From Ligula intestinalis (Eukaryota > Platyhelminthes > Cestoda > Diphyllobothriidea > Diphyllobothriidae), in NCBI GenBank assembly GCA_036362985.1, contig JAYGXS010000007.1:9136532-9200531 (forward strand): a stretch of DNA of 64,000 bases, given 5' to 3'. Position numbers and translations under genes: made by a program. Each line of letters begins with the position of its first letter. The stretch's first letter is position 1. The notes beneath the pieces are model-generated. The model was not told where the DNA came from and did not search any database. It worked only from the letters and a program-made list of their open reading frames with translations. This document shows positions 22,960-34,349 of this stretch, in pieces.

Positions 22960-23345
22960 ATTGACATCAGCCAACCCTGCCCAAACCCCAGGCTTTCAAC
23001 GGGTGCAGTTTGCGTCTTTGGCCTTTGGTTGGAATTCCAATGCCGTAAGCATTGAACCACGGGTTCAGTGTTCTCTCGCTTGCAATGTGGCATGTTAATA
23101 GTGAACACGATCATGTTACCAGACATAACCGTCCCGTTGTTCCACGAGACTCAGGCTCGAACTCCGTCGCAGCCGGTCAGCGACTTTTATATACTAGACA
23201 GGATAGCATTTTCGAAGAAGACAAGGGAAACTGAAATGGCCATTTCGGGCTTATTAGTCGTCATTTTGCCAACCATACCCAGCCGCTCGGTGGCGAGGCT
23301 AGATAGTGAGCTCCAAGACACAACATGACGCGCGTGTGTTCCGTA
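22960..23345 (-). repeat. SINE-1 related copies, diverged
   Basis: The clear part is 23210-23265, which has the inverted body signature (GACAAGGGAAACTG, AAATGGCCATTTC, GGCTTATTAGTCGTC). A decayed tRNA-like segment (minus strand ACCCGTGGTTCAATGC) lies at 22980-23075, and a tail-like segment (TGAGCTCCAAGAC) at 23310-23325. Together they suggest two overlapping or rearranged copies. Confidence 0.5.
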
Positions 23346-23712
23346 ACACGATGAGTAAGCGCTTTCATACAGCACACACAGAGTAACTTAATTTTCAAGC
23401 AAGGGAAGCCGTCGACTAGGAGTCTAGGAACGCCGCTATTAGATTCTTCTATCGTCCAGTCAGCCGACCTGAAAATTTTAATTTATTTACCGATATCAGA
23501 ATTAAATCCTTAATCATCTTAAGCGTTTGCCTCCGTAAACAAATTGTGAAATGAGCGAATGCACAAATACAGGAAAATCATGTTACCTTTAGCGCTCTGC
23601 CACTGACCGAGGCCTGATGCATGCGTGGATAGAGCTCAGGTGGTGTGTGTGGCACGTCTAGGCGGGCTGTTTAGATTTGTCAGCTAGCATTCGTCTTGTT
23701 GACTGTCTAGGC

Positions 23713-23965
23713 CCGGGGTCGGCAACCCATGGCTCGCAAGCTAGGTGTGCCTCTTTTAATGATTGCGTCTGGCTCTCTCAGATAAAATTGGAATTAGAAA
23801 CTTCAGATTTTGTGATTTTGGTTCCTCCATGAATAAATCCAGAGACTTATTATACTTACATTTAATTGAACTCTATCTTACTATATATTATATGGCTCTC
23901 ACTGAAATAAATTTTCAAATATTTGCTTTCTTGGCTCTCTGAGTCAAGAAGGTTGTCGATCCCTG
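23713..23965. mobile_element. hAT-type MITE with 8-bp target-site duplication
   Basis: The element is 253 bp and noncoding, bounded by inverted ends CCGGGGTCGGCAACC and GGTTGTCGATCCCTG (12 of 15 positions pair). It is flanked on both sides by the identical octamer GTCTAGGC (23705-23712 and 23966-23973). Eight-bp duplications and CAGGGGTCGGCAACC-like ends are typical of hAT transposons, and the small size without a transposase makes it a MITE. It sits inside a SINE-1 copy, so it is younger than that copy. Confidence 0.92.
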
Positions 23966-23973
23966 GTCTAGGC

Positions 23974-24070
23974 AATACTATCTGGGTATGACTGGCTGAC
24001 GACGGCTAATAAGCTAGAAGTGGCCATTCGAGTCTCCCTTGTCTTTGCCGGCAATACTATCTGACTGTCT
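23974..24070 (+). repeat. SINE-1 body interrupted by the hAT MITE
   Basis: GACGACGGCTAATAAGC, then GTGGCCATTCGAGTCTCC and TTGTCTTTGCCGGCAATAC are the best preserved body copy in the window. Its left part lies beyond the MITE, at about 23640-23712. Confidence 0.7.
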
Positions 24071-24180
24071 TTTGTCATCCAAGGATGGTAGGTGTAGAGG
24101 GTGTGAGACAGGTGCAGTGTTGAGCACGACTCACGGAACAGCGGCAGTTCAAGTCGTTCACGATGGTCGATCTATATCAG

Positions 24181-24745
24181 GAACAAGAAGAGTGTGCCTA
24201 CACATTACCCTCTGAAGATAATAAAAAACTGAAAAAACTGCCGGTGCAAAATGTTAGTCATGTAGTGTATGGCGTCTCAATCTCCATGTTACCATTGAAA
24301 TCGGCTAGTATGAGTAACGTTTTCCTCCGTCAAATAGAGTCTGAGCCGAGACTTCTAAAATACGCTTCTTACGCATCATAATTTTGTGTATTCAAGCAAC
24401 GTTACTGTGTTTTATGCCACAGATCCGAACGAAGCTGGCCTTGCTGACGAATTTTACTTGCACATCGAAACTACTACACCCATCAAGGAATTGTTTGACT
24501 GGGCTCCGTCAGAAAGCGGGACGACTATTGTCTTCACCATTACTGGCGAGGCTGTTTTATCTTCTCTTCCTACAGCCGCAGAATTAGCCAATCTCTTTGC
24601 AGACACCCCCACGAATGGCCAGACGCAACTGCTGGAGCTTCTCCGTGCTCTCATGCAATACGCAGGGGTTCGTTTTGTACAGCTTTGCCCACACCTTCCG
24701 CATACAACACTAGAAACGATCGAGGGAATAAAAGCAGAATCTTGA
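24181..24745 (+). CDS. SYCP2: SYCP2-like: Spt16M-like domain exons
   Basis: Two exons join in phase: 24181-24266 (acceptor TATATCAG, donor GTATGG) and 24397 onward (acceptor TATTCAAG). The product reads CAYTLPSEDNKKLKKL, VNVTVFYATDPNEAGLADE, FYLHIETTTPIKELF, then GTTIVFTITGEAVLSSLP. The order of short strands matches the later half of the SYCP2 Spt16M-like domain (KKLL..., ELLLYFDASLEI..., LHILFDASGSQILVP in the human protein). The frame runs to a TGA at 24743. It could end there, but AATAAA at 24727 lies before the stop, which is odd. It could instead splice out at phase-0 GT sites such as GTTCGT or GTACAG near 24670, which would fit the phase-0 entry of the exon at 29404. Confidence 0.55.
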
Positions 24746-25014
24746 CATAAATGCATAAGTGAATCATAAAATACGTGTTCGGTTGGCTATATGTACTTAT
24801 ATTTTAAACGATAGGCATCCAAAGAGCGTTTCGATGGTGCTTCACCAAGTCTTCGTCAGGAATGCAGCAGCTTTATACGAAATAATTAACTTTTTGAGCG
24901 TGTCTTACATACCAGCGACCGTCAAGCGTTTGCTTGAAGGCTTTTAGAACGTATAATCTACCAATTTGGGCGGGTAATATCGATCTTAGTGTGATTAAAC
25001 TAACGGGGTGAAGC

Positions 25015-25150
25015 GCGACATTCGTAGATCAAGTGGGTAGAGCGTTGGCTTGGCTAAAGGCCGCTCTCCTATGCGGGTTCGAATCCCGCCGAATGCCGCG
25101 AGTTTTTTCACAATTGGGTCAACTAAATTAACGAAATCTGCCAAACCAAC
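25015..25150 (+). repeat. SINE-2 copy with odd tRNA-like head
   Basis: The head at 25016-25098 has ACATTCG paired with CGAATGC, an A box (GTGGGTAGAGC) and a perfect T arm (GCGGGTTCGAATCCCGC). The region between, however, is too long and does not fold as a normal anticodon arm. The downstream part (GAGTTTTTTCACAATTGGGTCAA) recurs behind the similar head at 44013-44102, which shows a dispersed family and argues against a plain tRNA gene. Confidence 0.6.
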
Positions 25151-28100
25151 TTAACAATTTCGATCAGTTGCTAGAATTCATAAAATACAAGTCAACGTGT
25201 ATATCTCCTTTTGTGGACCCCAGGAAAACATTGAAAGACGAAATTGATAAGGCAGTAGCGTGTCTTAAGGGACGAAATGATTGACAAGAAAAAATATTAA
25301 ATCCTAAACAGAAAATGTAACCAGCCGGTAAAAAGATCAATGGGCTTACTGAGGTCAATAAATTATGACCAAAACTCCTCCAGTCCTTCTTCATGGAGCT
25401 TTCTGTAGATGTATTGCTTGAAGGCCTGTAGTAATGCCTATATAATTGACTTGCTATGCATTGAAGAATTTCATTAATGATTGAGTAAAGCCGGTAGGTT
25501 AAAATGTATGCGGCTTTTCTGTTTGAATCGCACTTCCTCAAATTGTTTACTCCAAAGAAGTGTGCATTTATATTTTGAAGAGAGTCCTCCAATCTCCGAA
25601 GAATTTTGAGCCTGATCTGCCGTTGCATTTGCCTTGACGGTTTTCAGTCTAAAAGTCAGGCGCCTTCCGTTGATGGAATGTCATGCGTTTCTCTTTGTCC
25701 CTAAGCAGACGAAAAAAAATAATGCTCGTACAATTTTGCAATGGATGTGGACATAACCGTGTACTTCATACAGGAAATGTATAAACGAGCAGATATAATT
25801 CAATTTGAATGGAATTTGTAATTTCTTTAAAAATCTCACCTGTTTAGAATTCTTATAAATGAATAAATGGCTGTGGTTTCTATAAAATATGTTTGAATTT
25901 CTACGGGCATCGAACATTTATAGAAGAAATTCAGGCTACTTAAGTAGTATTTTTTATCGGATGGGCTGCTTACAGAAGGTCGATAAGACTTGTTTAAAAG
26001 CCGGCATCGTGATGTGTCTGAACTATCTTGAAATTATATTCCAAGATGATAAATATTCCAACTGTATGTACGTAAACATTCCCAATCTAAAACTCATTTT
26101 AAAAATTTGGTTAGCCCTGCATGGGCTTGGTACCTAACTATACATTCGAAGAGGTATAACCCCGTCTCCCAAGGCGGAGTTATTTTAAAAGCTATTGGAA
26201 CCAAGAATAACTGCTGACGGAAAGCTGTCGAGGAAACCGACGTAACTTTTTAAACCATTTTATCGGAGTACTTGCCTGAGGGTATTTTATACGTCAATTC
26301 GATAAAACAACAGAAGTCATGGAAAAAGAGGAAACTCCCAAGATATTTCCAAGTTGACAACCCGATAATCCCCTTTTATACATTACGAAGGTGGCTGACC
26401 TCAGTGACGGAGACGGCAGAAGGGCCTGGATACAAGTTGTGCCCAACCTAAGGATGACATGACGCTTTCCACTTGTACCTCCAGCAGATAGGCTTGAGTA
26501 TATTGACATGAAAAAAGTCAGTGAGATACCAAATGGTGTCCGCAAGGTAGTATAGTATTTCTAAAGTACGATCTTGAAATCGAATTTTTGACACCACTCG
26601 ATGTAGAAAGAAAACGTTTTCGAAACGAGAAGGCTCAGTGCCTGTATGAAAAACGAAACAAATAGGAGTATGGCGTGTTTATTGTGAACTTACGTTGTAC
26701 ACTTGCTCCACCTCTTTTGGAGAAGAATATCCGGTTCTGTCTGATGGAGTGTAAGAAAAACAAGCATATGCCGGTTTTTCCAGCGGATGATCCTGACTCG
26801 CGGGCATAGTGATAATGCATTTGCTCGGTATTTCCAGTCGTATCCTCCGACCTTACTGCAGGTTATGTACACTGCCCCACTTCTCTGATTGCTCATCCTT
26901 ATCCTATTGTAGCCGCATAACTTTTGCCTTCTAGACGACATAGTTCGTGTTCACAAAATCGACCTAGAGCTGTTGAGTATTTTTATGCTGCTTCCTTTCT
27001 AAATTATTATGTGCGCTGTCGTTTAGAACTGCTGGCCGTTTTACTTGGTTGTTATCTTGGGTTAGGTGAGGCTAACTGTTGCTGTATCCACATGTCTACG
27101 TGCAAATACTGTGCACATATGTTGACCCGATTTATTTTGAGGCTACGTCCTGAAAGTTCTGAGCGCAATATACGGAATTATCAGCGCTGACGATCCCCTC
27201 TACAATCTTCACGTATGAATTTTCCCAGGGTCTGTTGGGCATATTTAGACTGTACAGGTCGGACTGTACCTGCCTAAACATCAAGTCAGGTCCCGTAATT
27301 TCCGAGTTATTTAGTGAAAGCAGTTAATTGCTTTGCCTGTGCGAAGACTCGGTCGACGGAAGGCCACCATACCCTTATCCTTTTCAAGGTTTTTATTGCC
27401 CGACACACTAAGGTATTCACACTTTCATCCTTTTACAGAGCAAGAATCCCAGTTCGGCATTAGATACATCTGGTACGCGTCATCAGGCTTGCTGTAAATC
27501 ACCGGTGCTCCTGGAAACTGCGCAGCCCCGCCCGAAGTCGTTCTTCCGAGATCAGGAGGTGTCTTTTGAAGAGTCAGCCGAGGGTCTTGGCAGCTACCTG
27601 GTGTGTTTAATTAACTTTTGACATGGTCATAATCATAGTTTATCCCATTTTTTACACTTCTCTTCCAACCTAACACATTTTGCTTATTTGCGCGCCTTCT
27701 AAGTGTTAGAACACCTGTTGAATGTTCTTCGCGATGTAGCCTATGCTCTCACGGCGGCCTTCATTGTTCTCATGGGGATTTCGTTTATCGTAAAGGAGTT
27801 TACTTGGGTTGGGAAATATATGTATGAAAAGAGAAGGCTCGTTGGAAAATATATGTGTTTACACATTATACGAGCTGAAACTCATGAAAAATGCCGAACT
27901 TTGCGAAATATTAGTAATCACTCGCAAACCGGTATTAACCCATGTAGAAAAATGTGGAATAATAACGTACAACTTAGGCGACTGTGTAAGTTAAAATAAA
28001 TATAAAAATTTCTAGTCGTTTTTTTTAAATCAAAGTTTGTTTAGGCATAGTCAAGTTCTACAGACGTGAAACACTGACTATAAATCAGACCAACTGGAAT

Positions 28101-29115
28101 ATATTTTCCAGCTCTGGAATGGATGCACTTTAAATATTTCTTGCTTATTTTAGTGATGTCCTATAAAGATACGCGTAAAATAAAAAGGTCTGATCCTGTC
28201 ATACCAAAAAGCATAGGAAATTTGTCCCATATCTGGTAACCTCCGAGTTTGCCATAACTCTGCATGTTTCCCTTCAAAAAACTGAATTGAACAGGCAGTT
28301 TTCCGTACTAAAAAGGTTTTCTTTGGATCAAATCCATTCATCAGATCAAAGTAGCATGCCCAGTTATGGGCTTAACTACCAACTCCAATTTCAGTCACGA
28401 CTTTGCATGAGTTAGCTCACAATCTGTTTATATATTTATTCCGAGATGACATAAGGGACAAGGAAGGCTCTCCGGAAAAAATCGGGTTGTACTCCTGCAT
28501 TTTCAAGCTGGCTACATTAGCGCATCCTCATAAGAAATGGAAAGAAGGATTTGAGATTTTTACAACAGGTTGTTTGGGGTCACAGAGGTTACCTTGGCAG
28601 ACAGACGTATATGGGATTAGGCCGAGAATCATTCTAAGCCAGATGCCGGAAGCGAGGTGAGGGGATGTCACGCCTATTCTACTGGTGGCAGTTTAACCGA
28701 AATGAGCGGTTGCTTAGACGTTTGATGTCTTGCTACATTTTCTGCTGAAAGAAACATTTTTTTCATGCGGATGCATCTTATTTTGCCTGGTTTAAAGAAT
28801 AACTATTGGCGGAAGGTAATTAGGACGTTCAAAAATTATTGGATCAAGTCCAATTAATTGGGCAAGTTGGACCTAAGGATTTCGAAATTCGGCCTGCCAA
28901 CACAGGCGGAAGCATGCTGGAATGAGAACTACCATTTACATACGCTGTATCGCGGTCGAAGCTGTAGTAGAAATCTCTGAGTGCAAGTCTGACGTGTTGG
29001 ATGGTGTTTGGTGCACAAGTCACTTCATGGTAAGGGGTACGTCGTAGGCCCTCTGGATATAATATGACATCAGGAACTGCCTGCAATACAGGTAGCCTAG
29101 TGCCAACTTCCAGAG
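25151..29115. other. No recognised gene (likely intron)
   Basis: About 4 kb without a feature that I can name on either strand. Open frames such as 25164-25628 (minus) and 27703-27999 (plus) lack motifs and paired splice sites. Confidence 0.35.
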
Positions 29116-29117
29116 AA

Positions 29118-29185
29118 CTTAGGGTTAGGTTTAGAGTTAGGCGTAGGTTTAGGTTTGGTGTTAACTGTAGTGTTAGCGTTTAGGG
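29118..29185 (+). repeat. Degenerate TTAGGG-like hexamer array
   Basis: It has about ten diverged units of the kind TTAGGG, TTAGGT, TTAGAG, TTAGGC and TTTAGG. A longer, equally degenerate array lies at 34350-34535. Confidence 0.7.
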
Positions 29186-29403
29186 CTAGTGTAAAGAGTG
29201 TAACACGGGAATATCTGCCCGTCCAAGAATTATGCCCAGGGCCACCGTTATTACTTGGACAGGGAGTTCCTGTTATTGTGTCCCGTTTAGGAGCTGCTTT
29301 TACAGTGGTATTTGGACCTGCACTTTCTCGAAATCTTGTTGCACGCTCCGCTCTTTCGACTGTTCATTTTATGTACTTATCTCTCATGTCCTTATACTCA
29401 TAG

Positions 29404-29992
29404 ACTCCAGGTCCCAGCTCCGCTCTCAAGCACTTGATGCCAGCCGCAATCGTCAGTACACCTTTGCCGATAACCTTGGCTACTACAACTCCCAAACAGG
29501 GGAGCCAGCCTCCTCGAAGTCAAAAGGCATCAGAATTCGCTCTAGCGGACGATGAGGACCTTACAGTCAGCGCTGACATGGAGGGCAGTAAAGACATACG
29601 TTTGACGCATTCGAGGAACAACAGCAGTGCCAAAAAGGAAGCCCTGACTAAAGGTGCTCAAAAATCTTCACAAGAATTGGCTGAATTAGTGCAGGCCTTT
29701 TCAGACTCACTGGCACCAGTTCATGAAGCCGCAAACGAAGCTCTTGCCAGCCAGCTGAGTGCTGTTTCAGACTGTCAGGAGGAGAGCATTGGGAGTAGCA
29801 GCACAAAGGCAACCAGGACGCAGAAGCCAAAGGCAACGACTAGTTCTCAGCGAAAAAGAGGCCGTCCGCGGACCCAGAAGAAGACTTCTGCAGATCTAGA
29901 CAAGTTACTAGAAGAACAACCCGAAGGTACTGTCAGCTCAATGCCGCAAGCTAAAGAAGCAATCCCCGAAATGGATGAGACAGTCTCTTCTC
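29404..29992 (+). CDS. AT-hook exon, probable SYCP2-like central region (exon A)
   Basis: A 589-nt open frame lies between an acceptor (CTCATAG) and a consensus donor (GTATGT). It enters in phase 0 and leaves in phase 1. The product is rich in Ser, Thr, Ala, Gln and Lys, predicted disordered, with a helical stretch (SSQELAELVQAFSDSLAPV) and an AT-hook-like motif QRKRGRPRTQKKT near its end. AT-hooks bind the minor groove of AT-rich DNA. The exon lies downstream of the SYCP2-like domains on the same strand and splices in phase to the next eight exons. I do not recognise the sequence itself. It may be the disordered middle of the SYCP2-like protein or belong to a separate AT-hook protein. Confidence 0.7.
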
Positions 29993-31170
29993 GTATGTTG
30001 CAATCTGCTCAAACATGTCTTTTATTCTGCAGTCTTTAAGTACTTCGTTAGCATTGACTCGGGAAACCTAGGTCTTCAAGTAATGGACTGGGAAGGCATT
30101 GAGCAACCGGAACTCGAGGAGTCCGGTTTTCCTGAGAAATCCTAGTGAAAAAAACTGACGCCTGATAGGAATTACTGAATAGAAACACTCACTGTGAAGG
30201 GTGCACTCGAAGTAAACCTGTTTTATCACAGCTAGCCGTAAATTCTGCACTGGGCAAGAAGAGCTCTGAGAAGTGGTGTGACACTGACCGGATAAATGAT
30301 ATCTGGTTTATTCATCGTCATAGACCGTCCATCCCGACTCCAGAACAGGAATGCGTTTTATCGTTTTTTAAGAGATGTGGTCCTGAAGTCCCGTCCTGCA
30401 GCTAGGATGTATCGATAAGTACCACCTTCGTGTGGCGACGAAAGTTCGTCCTTTCAACTGACACAGCTGTTCTAAAAAGGGGAGTTAAGAGGCATGGACA
30501 CACGTTAGACAGTGACGCAGTCAGCACTTCCAGATCACAGTCCTGTCCTGGTCGGTTTACTCTTAACAATAAATATTATTTCCAGGGGAGTAAGGCTTTA
30601 CGTTAAAGTTGGGGGCACAACCGGTCTCAGGGTCACGGCTTCACTGCTTCTAGCTTTCGAACTCGCAAAGATCCTATCCGGACAGCAGAACGAAAAACTA
30701 CTGACTAGGCAGTGTTTGGAGTCACTTTCAGCCAATCATTGGCCATTGTCGACCAAATAGGAGGGTATTAGTTATGTGACGATTTAGTGATGTCTGACTA
30801 CAGGTCTTCCTTTTTAACTTACTCCCCGACATTGCCTGTTGAGAACCGGAGACCTTATCATCAAGGCTGCAAGGCTGAACTTATGGTCTGCATTCAAGGT
30901 TTGGTCGCCACCTGAGATACCTAACCCGCCATTAACGTGGGCAATTTGTGTTCCCTTAGACGAAATCCATAAATGTGGAAACAATGGGATTCCTTTCAAT
31001 AATAATAATGACTTTAGTAATGTAGTAATTTGGTAATAGGCTCCAACAGCTCATGGAAGTTTGTGATGCAGGATAGAAAACGCGGTAGTTTCGCCAACTG
31101 TTGGGTCTTGGTCCTTTTGTTAGTGAACACGTGACGTAAATTTGCCACTTACTGACTGGAGCTCTCAGCG
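29993..31170. other. Intron, nothing recognised
   Basis: I see no exon or repeat that I can name before the SINE-1 copy at 31175. Confidence 0.35.
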
Positions 31171-31174
31171 TACT

Positions 31175-31345
31175 TCACATAAAGCATTGTCGGAAAAAAC
31201 AAGGGAGACTGGAATGGCCATTTCTGGCTCATTAGCCGTCGTCCGGCAGTTACACTCGACTCCCAGTTGTGCACCAACCAAGGCTCCAACTCGCGACCTT
31301 TTACTAAGAAGTCTAATGTTGTAACCGTTGAGCCACGGACTCGTT
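31175..31345 (-). repeat. SINE-1 copy, near complete
   Basis: On the minus strand the head reads GAGTCCGTGGCTCAACGG, then TTAGACTTCTTAGTAAAAGG and GCGAGTTGGAGCC. The body reads GACGACGGCTAATGAGCC, AGAAATGGCCATTCCAGTC, TCCCTTG. This copy shows the family layout most clearly: a tRNA-Arg(TCT)-like head, a short linker with GGTTGGTGCAC, and then the conserved body. Confidence 0.75.
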
Positions 31346-31955
31346 CTCCTTCCGTTTTAGGCCGGGAGATATTGACACTCGTTGATAAACATGCACCGAT
31401 CGCTAACGGAACTCTGTAAGCGACCAGTGGACGCTCATCAACAAGTGTAAAATGTTACATGATTGCCGCTCATCATCGGTCTCTTACGCGGAACTGTTTT
31501 GCGAGACCAAAATTCAGACTAATCGACACTTTCTCCTATTGATCGGCAATCCCTCTTCATCCGCTTCTCGCTCACTGTCACACGTTTCTCACATACTGTG
31601 CTGGCAATTTTCTAAGCAGAGTTACAAGGTGGTAGCTCAACAAGAAAAGCAGTGAAATCCTCGCCTTTCTGCAACGTCTGACCCAGAGTTTTCTACCGAT
31701 CCTCTGGGTCTACTCGATGTAGGGTTTACAATTTCCAACGAATAACCTATAATTAATCACTCACCACTTCCTTAAACATATGTGCCGACAGAAAATTTAC
31801 AAATGCCCGACTAACTGGAGGTTTTTACTTCCGAAAATGTGAAAATCTCAGACAATCGATTACTTACCAGATTTCTTGAGCTTGGAGACAAAACATTTCC
31901 TCCCGCATTTGTTTGTGAACTCTTTAATTGTTTGACTTTTCGGCCCACCCAATAG

Positions 31956-32144
31956 CAAAATTCGCAAAGAATGCAGCAGAGGCAGTCGAAATCGGAGGGG
32001 AAGGGGAATCCCACAAAACTGATCCGCCTGCTTCTCCCTGTGGACAGGACATTTTTGAACTTTCGCTGACTCCGCCGGACCAGCCTGTGCTAAAAGAGAA
32101 GAACTCTACGGGTGCGTTTTTGTTACCCCCTTCATCTCCATATG
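31956..32144 (+). CDS. Exon B of the AT-hook/SYCP2-like downstream region
   Basis: The acceptor is CCAATAG. Entry in phase 1 fits the preceding exon and gives SSPKFAKNAAEAVEIGGEG at the junction. The product is acidic and Pro/Ser-rich (DIFELSLTPPDQPVL, FLLPPSSPY). The donor is either GTCGTC at 32145 or GTGCGT at 32112; both are phase 1 and fit the next exon. I recognise no domain. Confidence 0.6.
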
Positions 32145-32607
32145 GTCGTCCTATTATCCACCACGACGTGGCTGGCATCAATAAGAATGCTTGCTTTCTG
32201 AAGTAGCAATGAACTTTTTGTTTTGCTGATTATTCGCCATGGTGAAATCGACAAAGCTGGTAAAAGTTCGCTCTAGAACGCAGTTTGACTGTCAAAAATT
32301 GTCGGCTCTTTAGAGTGCAAGAGGTGTTACTTATGCAATTTTATTTCTCCTGCAAATAACGGCTCTCCCTCAACAGTCCTACACTGGATTTTCCGTAGAA
32401 TTACGCCTTATGGGAATATCTTATTCACAAAAATCTATTGTTAGATTTCTCGAGAGGTCGGCAGTTTGATTCAATCCCAAGGTTAAGGTTTGTGGATTTG
32501 TTAAATGCGGCCTCTCCTGCGGTTCCAATATAACCAGATAATGCCAAATTAATTGGTTCGCGAACAATACCAGGTTTCGTTTACACGGTTTTCTCTTTTC
32601 ATTTAAG

Positions 32608-32817
32608 TTACGGAAGCCCCGCAACCCCTGGACTTAGCTTTAACCGAGAAGGCTCTCGAGGATTTATCGCCAGAAAGGATGCGGGGAGCGCCAGTTGACC
32701 CGTTAATCTGCCTAATACCAACAATTCCGTCTGCTTACCTTGCTTCTCCTGTTTGTGAGCCCGAAATTGTCGGTGTATCAATCAAAGCGGCTGACGACTC
32801 TTCAAAAAGCCCTCAAG
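32608..32817 (+). CDS. Exon C of the same gene
   Basis: The exon has acceptor CATTTAAG and donor GTACAG, and is phase 1 in and out. It encodes TEAPQPLDLALTEKALEDL, then ERMRGAPVDPLICLIP and VSIKAADDSSKSPQ. The length (210 nt) keeps the frame. There is no known domain. The sequence looks like a continuing disordered, proline-containing segment. Confidence 0.65.
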
Positions 32818-33345
32818 GTACAGTTGTTTTTGCTTTCATTTAAATATCTATCAGGAATCTCTACTAGGCTGTCTGTTACCTTTACAACCAAATTAACAAT
32901 TTGTTGTCCAGAGCAAGTCAGTTTGTTCACAATCCATGTAGTTCTTCAAAAGGCAGCAATATTTCAGGCCGTCTTTATTAACTACGAAAAAACTGTATAT
33001 GAGTTGGGTGTATTTGAAAAGTTTATTCGGCAAACCTATGTTTTTTGGTATTCATCATCAGGCTAGTACAATTGCAGGGATAATTAAACATGTCCTTTGA
33101 TTACAACTTATCGCTTTCACGCCGTCCGCACGGCGAGATCGGCGTGCAGAAGTCCTTGCGCCGGGGGTTGGGGGAGGAAGAAAATTAGGATAGGTTGTGA
33201 GAATTGGGCATGAGTCAGGTCCGTGGAGTGATAATCACTGTCATTTGCACGGAGTGAACGACTGTCACTAGGGGGTGGAGGCAGTATGCAATCGCCATCT
33301 GGCGTCGTCATCGGCCACGCAGGTGAACGTGCTTGTGTAAGCGTC
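32818..33345. other. Intron, nothing recognised
   Basis: The 5' half is AT-rich. A GC-richer part around 33110-33310 matches no family that I know. Confidence 0.3.
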
Positions 33346-33349
33346 TTCT

Positions 33350-33740
33350 AACAAAGCAGTACTGAATTCCCTAGCCATATAGCCACTACCTCAACTGTTG
33401 CTAGCACCCCTTGGAGTAGGCCCTTGAAGAAGTTGGCTGGTGTCTGGTAGACAGCCGGAAAGGCTTCGTTAGCATCGACTCGGTGATTCGTATCGACAAG
33501 GGGTGCGAGAATAGAACTCGTGATCGATTGTGTTTCATCTTTACTTAACTAGGCCGGTATGTGTGCACGTACCCTCTTTTCCATGCGTTTCGCTGTTCGG
33601 CCAATGTATCCTGCTCCACAGGAGCAAGTGAAAGAGTGAATGCACACGAATGTGGCCTTTAACGAGAGTCGGACTTCAACTCCCAATCGTAAGAGGGGAG
33701 AGTTCGTGAACAAAACGTGTAAATTCACCGTGGAGAAAGT
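33350..33740 (-). pseudogene. PLE GIY-YIG endonuclease relic, different lineage
   Basis: On the minus strand the translation gives LFTNSPLLRLG, FTCSCGAGYIGRTAKRMEKR and then, after a stop or shift, DETQSITSSILAPLVDTNHR and a C-terminal tail (NEAFPAVYQTPANFFKG). The CxCGAxYIGRTxxRxxxR core is the PLE type of GIY-YIG nuclease, with YIG intact. It differs strongly from the other two PLE copies in the window. Only the nuclease end survives. Confidence 0.7.
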
Positions 33741-34345
33741 GCTAGTAATCGCTGTCTTCAGACGTTTGTATATTTATCACTAACTTCAGGAAGTAGCACG
33801 CTTAGCTAACACGACAGTTGTCACCGAAGTGAAACATTATTTGCCTTGGCAACCTGAAGTTGAAGCCGACCATTTGCTGGCCCTTTGAGGTTAAAGGAAC
33901 GACATTCACTCACTGGTAGGCTGGAACACTTAAGTGACCGTTGTTGCAGTGAAGCAAGGCTGCATGAAGTATTTTAGGTCACCCTTTAAGTAAATCATGG
34001 ACTAGAGTAGGTACGCTTTTTCATGGAAAGAAAAATCAGCTGTCTTTATTCGTTAGCTCAATAATCCTTCAGCCGTAGTATTCGGAAGCTTTCATTTCTT
34101 GCGCGCGTCTCGCTATCCAAATTTGTTTTTCCTCTTTCTTTCGAATATGATGTAAGCTTGGCCATATCCAGTCTCCTGACCCCATATCAAGTCCACATAA
34201 GACTGGGTCAAAAGTAAGATCAACGCACAGACAGAAGCCTATATAATGAACATGATTCTTCGGTAAGGATGACTTTTATGATTGTCTAAACAGGACACGG
34301 GAACCGGATCCACCCAAAATACGTGTGGCTTTCAGAAAAATTCTG
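33741..34345. other. Intron, nothing recognised
   Basis: I see no exon here. The left end may hold more decayed PLE sequence but no readable motif. Confidence 0.3.
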
Positions 34346-34349
34346 GATA

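Noticed and set aside
25016..25098. tRNA gene
   Set aside because: The T arm and acceptor look good, but the anticodon region is too long, and the whole unit with its 3' tail recurs at 44.0 kb, so it is better read as a SINE head.
28403..28660. 85-codon plus-strand frame in a presumed intron
   Set aside because: It looks fairly protein-like, but I find no paired splice sites and no family.
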